A DNA stretch of 27,323 bases from an uncultured Lachnospiraceae bacterium (GTDB lineage Bacteria > Bacillota > Clostridia > Lachnospirales > Lachnospiraceae). Below the pieces are notes generated by a model. The model saw only the letters and a list, made by a program, of their open reading frames with translations, searched no databases and was not told where the DNA came from. This document shows positions 23,151 to 27,323 of the stretch, piece by piece. The stretch lies in NCBI GenBank assembly GCA_910584785.1, contig CAJUDX010000042.1, positions 1-27,323 on the forward strand, in the 5' to 3' direction. Within the stretch, counting starts at the first letter, position 1. Each line of letters opens with the position of its first letter. The translations under genes were made by a program, and so were the position numbers.

Positions 23151-24428
23151 ATGGAAAATAAACGTGCAATTGAAACCACCTGTATTCAGGGAGGATGGAA
23201 TCCGGGAAATGGTGAGCCGCGCCAGCTTCCGATTTATCAGAGCACAACCTTTAAGTATACTTCAAGCGAAGCGATGGGCAAGCTTTTTGACCTGGAAGCG
23301 GAGGGATACTTTTATACCCGTCTGCAAAACCCTACTAATGATGCAGTGGCGGCAAAAATTTGTGAGATGGAGGGCGGAGCAGCGGCAATGCTCACTTCCT
23401 CCGGGCAGGCAGCGAATTTTTTTGCTGTGATTAATCTCTGCTCTGCCGGAGATCATGTAGTAAGCTCGGCGACAATTTATGGGGGAACTTCAAATTTGCT
23501 GACAGTTACCTTAAAGCGGTTTGGGATTGAGGTGACGCTGGTTGACCCGGATGCACCCGAAGAAGAACTGGCTAAGGCATTTCAGCCCAATACAAAGTGT
23601 GTGTTTGCCGAGACCGTAGCCAATCCGGCGCTGGTGGTCCTGGATATTGAAAAATTTGTCCGCCTGGCGCATAGCCATGGAGTGCCGTTGATTATCGATA
23701 ATACCTTTGCCACGCCGATTAACTGCCGTCCCATCGAATGGGGAGCAGATATTGTGACGCACAGCACGACAAAATACATGGACGGGCATGGGATGACTGT
23801 GGGCGGATGTATCGTGGACAGCGGAAATTTTGACTGGGAGGCTTATGCCGATAAGTTCCCTGGGCTGACGACACCAGATGAATCCTATCATGGCATAATT
23901 TATACCAAGCGCTTTGGCAAGGGGGCATTTATTACCAAGGCGACAGCACAGCTGATGCGGGATTTGGGGGCAATTCAGTCTCCGCAGAATGCGTTTTTAT
24001 TAAATGCCGGTCTGGAAAGCCTGCACCTTCGAATGCCGCGGCACTGCCAAAATGCTTTGGCGGTTGCGCAGTATCTCAAGGGACGCGAGGATGTGGCCTG
24101 GGTGAAGTATCCGGGACTTGAAGGAGATAAGTATTATGCATTGGCGCAGAAATACATGCCCAATGGAACCTGCGGCGTGATTTCCTTTGGCTTAAAGGGA
24201 GGACGTCAGGCAGCATCGGCGTTTATGGATAAGCTGCAGGTTGCTTCGATTGCCACCCATGTTGCGGATGCACGGACCTGTGTACTGCACCCTGCCAGCC
24301 ACACGCACCGTCAGCTGAATGACGAGCAGTTAATCGAAGCGGGCGTTGATCCGGCAATGATTCGCTATAGTGTGGGTATTGAAAATGTTCAGGACCTGAT
24401 TGCTGATATTACGCAGGCGTTAGATTAG
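23151..24428 (+). CDS. metY: O-acetylhomoserine sulfhydrylase-type PLP enzyme (Cys/Met metabolism family)
   Basis: The 425-residue protein starts MENKRAIETTCIQGGWNPG, with GGAGAGGAG upstream. It belongs to the Cys/Met metabolism PLP-dependent family. The cofactor lysine is Lys208 in HSTTKYMDGHG; other marks are FYTRLQNPTND, TSSGQAANFF, IDNTFATP and the C-terminal SHTHRQLNDEQLIEAGV. Length and these motifs favour O-acetylhomoserine (thiol)-lyase, which makes homocysteine from O-acetylhomoserine and sulfide. Methionine gamma-lyase or cystathionine synthase-like activity cannot be excluded from sequence alone. It has its own promoter and no visible riboswitch, so control by CodY or another protein is possible but unseen. 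Confidence 0.88.
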   Translation: MENKRAIETTCIQGGWNPGNGEPRQLPIYQSTTFKYTSSEAMGKLFDLEAEGYFYTRLQNPTNDAVAAKICEMEGGAAAMLTSSGQAANFFAVINLCSAGDHVVSSATIYGGTSNLLTVTLKRFGIEVTLVDPDAPEEELAKAFQPNTKCVFAETVANPALVVLDIEKFVRLAHSHGVPLIIDNTFATPINCRPIEWGADIVTHSTTKYMDGHGMTVGGCIVDSGNFDWEAYADKFPGLTTPDESYHGIIYTKRFGKGAFITKATAQLMRDLGAIQSPQNAFLLNAGLESLHLRMPRHCQNALAVAQYLKGREDVAWVKYPGLEGDKYYALAQKYMPNGTCGVISFGLKGGRQAASAFMDKLQVASIATHVADARTCVLHPASHTHRQLNDEQLIEAGVDPAMIRYSVGIENVQDLIADITQALD

Positions 24429-24500
24429 AACCTGTCGGGCAAAGCAGGGGATGTAATACTGCAAACATGCCACAAAGCGCACAAAATATGAGAGGAAAGA

Positions 24501-26063
24501 ATGAAAAAATTAAAGGTTTTGTTTCGAATTGTCTTTGGAAGAACAGCCTTTGTTGTGCTGTTTTTGCTGTTTCAGATAGGGTTTTTATTTTCCTGCTTTC
24601 GCTGGCTGAGCAATTACCTGGTGTATATCTACGGGGGGACAGTTCTTGTTACTGCCCTGGTGGTGATTTATATTTTAAATGAAAAATCCAATCCAAGCTT
24701 TAAACTGGCCTGGGTGATTCCTGTGCTGGTAATTCCTGTCTTTGGCACCTTTTTATATTTGTTTGTCCAACTGCAGATTGGGACGAAGTGGATTAATCGG
24801 CGATTAAAAGATGTAGGAGAAGAGAGTGCTCCATACCTGGCGCAGCATTCAGAAGCTGCTGCACGTTTAAGGGAGGTCAGCCGGGATAAGGCAAATCTGG
24901 CTGCTTATTTGAAAAGCTATGGAGGATTTCCCGTCTGCCAGAATACCTCTGTCGAATACTTTCCTCTGGGTGATGCGATGTTCCCGGAATTAAAGCGGCA
25001 GCTGAAAGAAGCCAAAAACTTTATTTTTATGGAATATTTTATCATTGAACGGGGTAAGATGTGGGGGGAAATTCTGGAGATTCTGGAAGAAAAGGCAGCA
25101 CAGGGCGTAGAAGTCAGGGTAATGTACGACGGTATGTGCTGTATGATGCTTCTTCCCTATCATTATCCGCAGACTTTGGAAAAGAAGGGAATCCGCAGTA
25201 AAATGTTTTCCCCCATCAAGCCCACCCTTTCCACGCATCAGAATAACCGTGACCACCGGAAAATCTGTGTGATTGACGGTCATACGGCATTTACCGGGGG
25301 AATTAACCTAGCGGATGAATATATTAATGCTGTTGAGCGCTTCGGACACTGGAAGGATACCGCAGTGATGCTGAAGGGAGAAGGGGCGCAGAGCTTTACT
25401 ATGATGTTTCTTCAAATGTGGAATATTACCGAGCGGCAGAAGGAAAACTATGGGAAATATATCTGCCCGAAAGATAGCTGTGCGCAGTTTCTGAAAAAAA
25501 GTGTTTGCCCTGAATTGGGATTCGTAATTCCCTACGGAGACAGTCCGTTAGATGGGGAAAATGTAGGCGAACGGGTCTACATGGATATCATTAATCAGGC
25601 GAAAGATTATGTGCATATCATGACGCCGTATCTTATTTTGGACAATGAGATGGTCACAGCGCTGACCTACGCTGCCAAGCGGGGAATTGATACGGTGATG
25701 ATTATGCCGCATATTCCTGATAAAAAATATGCCTATCTGCTGGCGCGTTCCTATTACCCGGAACTGATTGAAGCTGGGGTAAATATTTATGAATACACGC
25801 CGGGATTTGTCCATGCCAAGGTGGTTGTCGCGGATGATGAGAGCGCCGTTGTAGGGACAATTAACCTTGACTTCAGAAGCCTTTATCTGCATTTTGAATG
25901 CGCAGTATTTATTCATAAAAATCCGTCGGTGCAAAAGATTGAAGAGGATTTTCAGGCAACCTTAAAAAAATGCGAGCTGGTGACACTGGAGGATTGCCGG
26001 CGCTATCCTTTCCTGCCTAAATTTACAGGCAGGATGCTGAGACTGATTGCGCCGCTGATGTAA
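24501..26063 (+). CDS. cls: Cardiolipin synthase (phospholipase D superfamily)
   Basis: The 520-residue membrane enzyme condenses phosphatidylglycerol to cardiolipin. The N-terminus has two or three hydrophobic helices (about 10-60 and 70-95, the second after NEKSNPSFKLAW). Two HKD motifs follow: HRKICVID from His252 and HAKVVVAD from His438, each with the downstream GGINLADEY or GTINLDFRS segment. An AGAGGAAAG site precedes the ATG. The gene ends in a 12-mer, GCAGGATGCTGA, that recurs at the far side of the adjacent tandem repeat array, and the stop codon lies in the first repeat unit. It is followed by a patatin-like lipase on the same strand, so the pair may cooperate in phospholipid turnover. 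Confidence 0.95.
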   Translation: MKKLKVLFRIVFGRTAFVVLFLLFQIGFLFSCFRWLSNYLVYIYGGTVLVTALVVIYILNEKSNPSFKLAWVIPVLVIPVFGTFLYLFVQLQIGTKWINRRLKDVGEESAPYLAQHSEAAARLREVSRDKANLAAYLKSYGGFPVCQNTSVEYFPLGDAMFPELKRQLKEAKNFIFMEYFIIERGKMWGEILEILEEKAAQGVEVRVMYDGMCCMMLLPYHYPQTLEKKGIRSKMFSPIKPTLSTHQNNRDHRKICVIDGHTAFTGGINLADEYINAVERFGHWKDTAVMLKGEGAQSFTMMFLQMWNITERQKENYGKYICPKDSCAQFLKKSVCPELGFVIPYGDSPLDGENVGERVYMDIINQAKDYVHIMTPYLILDNEMVTALTYAAKRGIDTVMIMPHIPDKKYAYLLARSYYPELIEAGVNIYEYTPGFVHAKVVVADDESAVVGTINLDFRSLYLHFECAVFIHKNPSVQKIEEDFQATLKKCELVTLEDCRRYPFLPKFTGRMLRLIAPLM

Positions 26064-26244
26064 ACGCAGGATGTTTGTGGTGCCTGCAGTTGTGTTGCTG
26101 ACGTAAGAGCAGGAGGTTTGTGATGCCTGCAGTTGCACCTCTGTCGTAAGAGCAGGAGATTTGTGATGCCTGTAGTTGCACCTCTGACATAAGAGCAGGA
26201 GGTTTGTGATGCCTGTAGTTGCGTTGCTGATATAAGAGCAGGAT
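26057..26244 (+). repeat. 43-bp tandem repeat array between cls and the patatin gene
   Basis: Four complete 43-base units (26057-26099, 26100-26142, 26143-26185, 26186-26228) and a partial fifth (26229-26244). Units 2 and 3 differ at three positions; unit 1 is the most diverged. Each contains TAA followed by an inverted pair GCAGG-N12-CCTGC (or CCTGT), able to form a small hairpin. The cls stop codon is the TAA of unit 1. There are no spacers, so it is not a CRISPR array. It fills the 253-base gap before the lipase start, where I see no convincing promoter. Confidence 0.93.
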
Positions 26245-26316
26245 GCTGAACCTGACAAATGAAGTGTTTGTTGTAAAAATGACCTGAATTGGACAGAATA
26301 TGGAGGAATGAAGAAG

Positions 26317-27228
26317 ATGACGGAAGGAGCATTGGTACTGGAAGGAGGGTCTCTTCGGGGGCTGTTTACGGCTGGTGTGCTGGACGTGTTGATGGAAAGA
26401 GGGATTCAATTTTCCTATGTCAATGGCGTATCTGCCGGAGCGATGAATGGATTAAGCTATATTAGTAATCAGCCGGGGAGAACTTTGCGTGTCGATTTGG
26501 ATTACCTGCATGATAAACGGTTTATGAGTTTTCGAAACCTGGTTAAAAAACGCGAGATATTTAGTTTTGAGTTTTTATTTGGCGAGCTCAGCGAGAAGCT
26601 GGTTCCTTTTGATTATGAGGCCTTTGCTAATTCGCCGCAGGAATTTGAAGCGGTTGCTACAAGATGCCGAACGGGGAAGCCAGAGTATTTTTCCAATCAA
26701 ACCTGTTCGGAGATTTTTCAGGCAGTTCAGGCTTCCAGCAGTATCCCTGTGCTTTCGCATATGATAACGGTGGAAGGGAAGAAATACCTCGATGGAGGTG
26801 TTTCCATGCCCATTGCCTATGAAAGAGCCTTTGCCAAGGGATATCGCAAGGCCGTTGTGGTGCTGACACGCCATCATGGATTTCGGAAAAAACCTGCGGA
26901 CGCCTGGTCGGATAAGGCATTTCATCGCTACTTTTCACCATTGCCCCGTTTTTTAGAGGCTATCGAAGAAATCCCCGATCGCTATAACCGGATGCAGGAG
27001 GAGATGGATGCATTAGAGGCCGAAGGAAAGCTCTTTATACTGCGTCCGGATCAGCCGGTAAAGGTATCGCGGTTTGAACGGGATAAATTGAAGCTTCAGA
27101 AGCTTTACGGAGATGGACGAAGAATTGCCTGGGAACGGCTGGAAGAGATGTGCCGGTTTCTGGAGATTCCTGTACCTGAGATTTTGCCGGAAGTGGTGGA
27201 GCAGGAAAACAAGTTGTTAGGGTTATAA
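26317..27228 (+). CDS. Patatin-like phospholipase (YjjU-type)
   Basis: The ATG at 26317 is preferred because the GGAGG at 26302-26306 is only one base from the ATG at 26308. The 303-residue protein opens with GALVLEGGSLRGLFTAG, the oxyanion-hole glycine motif, followed by the nucleophile elbow NGVSAGAMNG (Ser39) and the DGG motif YLDGGVSMPI (Asp159), so the Ser-Asp dyad is complete. The C-terminal part, with LFILRPDQPVKVSRFERDK, resembles the DUF6363-like tail of YjjU-type proteins. It has no signal peptide and probably acts in the cytoplasm on membrane lipids as an acyl hydrolase. It likely depends on cls read-through through the repeat array. Confidence 0.93.
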   Translation: MTEGALVLEGGSLRGLFTAGVLDVLMERGIQFSYVNGVSAGAMNGLSYISNQPGRTLRVDLDYLHDKRFMSFRNLVKKREIFSFEFLFGELSEKLVPFDYEAFANSPQEFEAVATRCRTGKPEYFSNQTCSEIFQAVQASSSIPVLSHMITVEGKKYLDGGVSMPIAYERAFAKGYRKAVVVLTRHHGFRKKPADAWSDKAFHRYFSPLPRFLEAIEEIPDRYNRMQEEMDALEAEGKLFILRPDQPVKVSRFERDKLKLQKLYGDGRRIAWERLEEMCRFLEIPVPEILPEVVEQENKLLGL

Positions 27229-27271
27229 GTTGCATTATTACCAAAATCAAAACTATTCATTTGAAACATAT

Positions 27272-27323
27272 CCGCAAGTTTTCTCTGGAGATTTTTTCCA
27301 GAGAGAGCTTAGCGGTTTTTTTT
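27272..27323 (+). terminator. Strong intrinsic terminator after the patatin gene
   Basis: A long stem pairs CCGCAAG with CTT-A-GCGG, continues through U-A/U-G pairs, and ends in CTCTGGA/TCCAGAG around a short loop. Eight T run to the end of the window. It lies 43 bases after the stop codon and closes the cls-patatin unit. Confidence 0.88.

Noticed and set aside
26057..26244. CRISPR array
   Set aside because: The 43-base units abut each other with no variable spacers, and no cas gene is present.
26268..26299. Promoter TTGTAA-N17-CAGAAT ahead of the patatin gene
   Set aside because: Its start site would fall at or after the ribosome site at 26302-26306, and both hexamers are only 4/6.
25962..26409. 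Three long minus-strand open frames across the tandem repeats, encoding repetitive peptides
   Set aside because: The 43-base period is not a multiple of three, so one stop-free unit opens all three frames. The frames run into cls and the patatin gene and have no ribosome sites.

Overview
The window reads as chromosomal DNA of a low-to-mid GC Gram-positive anaerobe, most likely a gut Clostridia/Lachnospiraceae-type organism. The basis is the gene order tig-clpP-clpX-lon followed by comM-dprA-topA-codY, a 259-residue CodY, strong AGGAGG ribosome sites, a meso-diaminopimelate dehydrogenase and a DUF975 membrane protein. The family assignment is inference; no rRNA or other taxonomic marker is present. 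I see no tRNA, rRNA, insertion sequence, phage gene or CRISPR array, and no gene-free stretch longer than about 260 bases.

Left part (1-7345, all + strand): a LysR regulator cut by the window edge, then a seven-gene run with gaps under 100 bases. It encodes PxpB, PxpC and PxpA-like subunits of an ATP-dependent 5-oxoprolinase-type enzyme, a DAACS-family symporter with altered substrate and cation positions, a D-2-hydroxyacid dehydrogenase of the glycerate dehydrogenase type, and a split two-subunit ThrE/YjjPB-type exporter. Together they look like import, ring opening, 2-oxo/2-hydroxy acid redox and export of a small acid. The true substrate may not be 5-oxoproline, because PxpA, PxpB and the transporter all depart from the usual motifs. 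This is the best candidate here for an undescribed metabolic module.

Middle (7373-15400): a CYTH-domain phosphatase-like gene on the minus strand faces a divergent DUF975 membrane protein gene, followed by a DJ-1/PfpI protein. Then comes the protein quality-control block: trigger factor, ClpP, ClpX, a perfect terminator, and LonA.

Right-middle (15372-22300): a promoter overlapping the lon terminator drives comM-dprA-topA (DNA uptake, recombination and topology). codY follows with its own strong promoter and is tightly coupled to ddh (lysine/peptidoglycan precursor synthesis). A gene for a COG2426 small membrane protein lies on the minus strand, with terminator-like hairpins downstream of it.

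Right end (23061-27323): metY (O-acetylhomoserine sulfhydrylase type) with a clear promoter, a cardiolipin synthase, an array of 43-bp tandem repeats that begins at the cardiolipin synthase stop codon, a patatin-like phospholipase, and a strong terminator at the window edge. Most promoters recognised here carry the extended -10 TGn motif.
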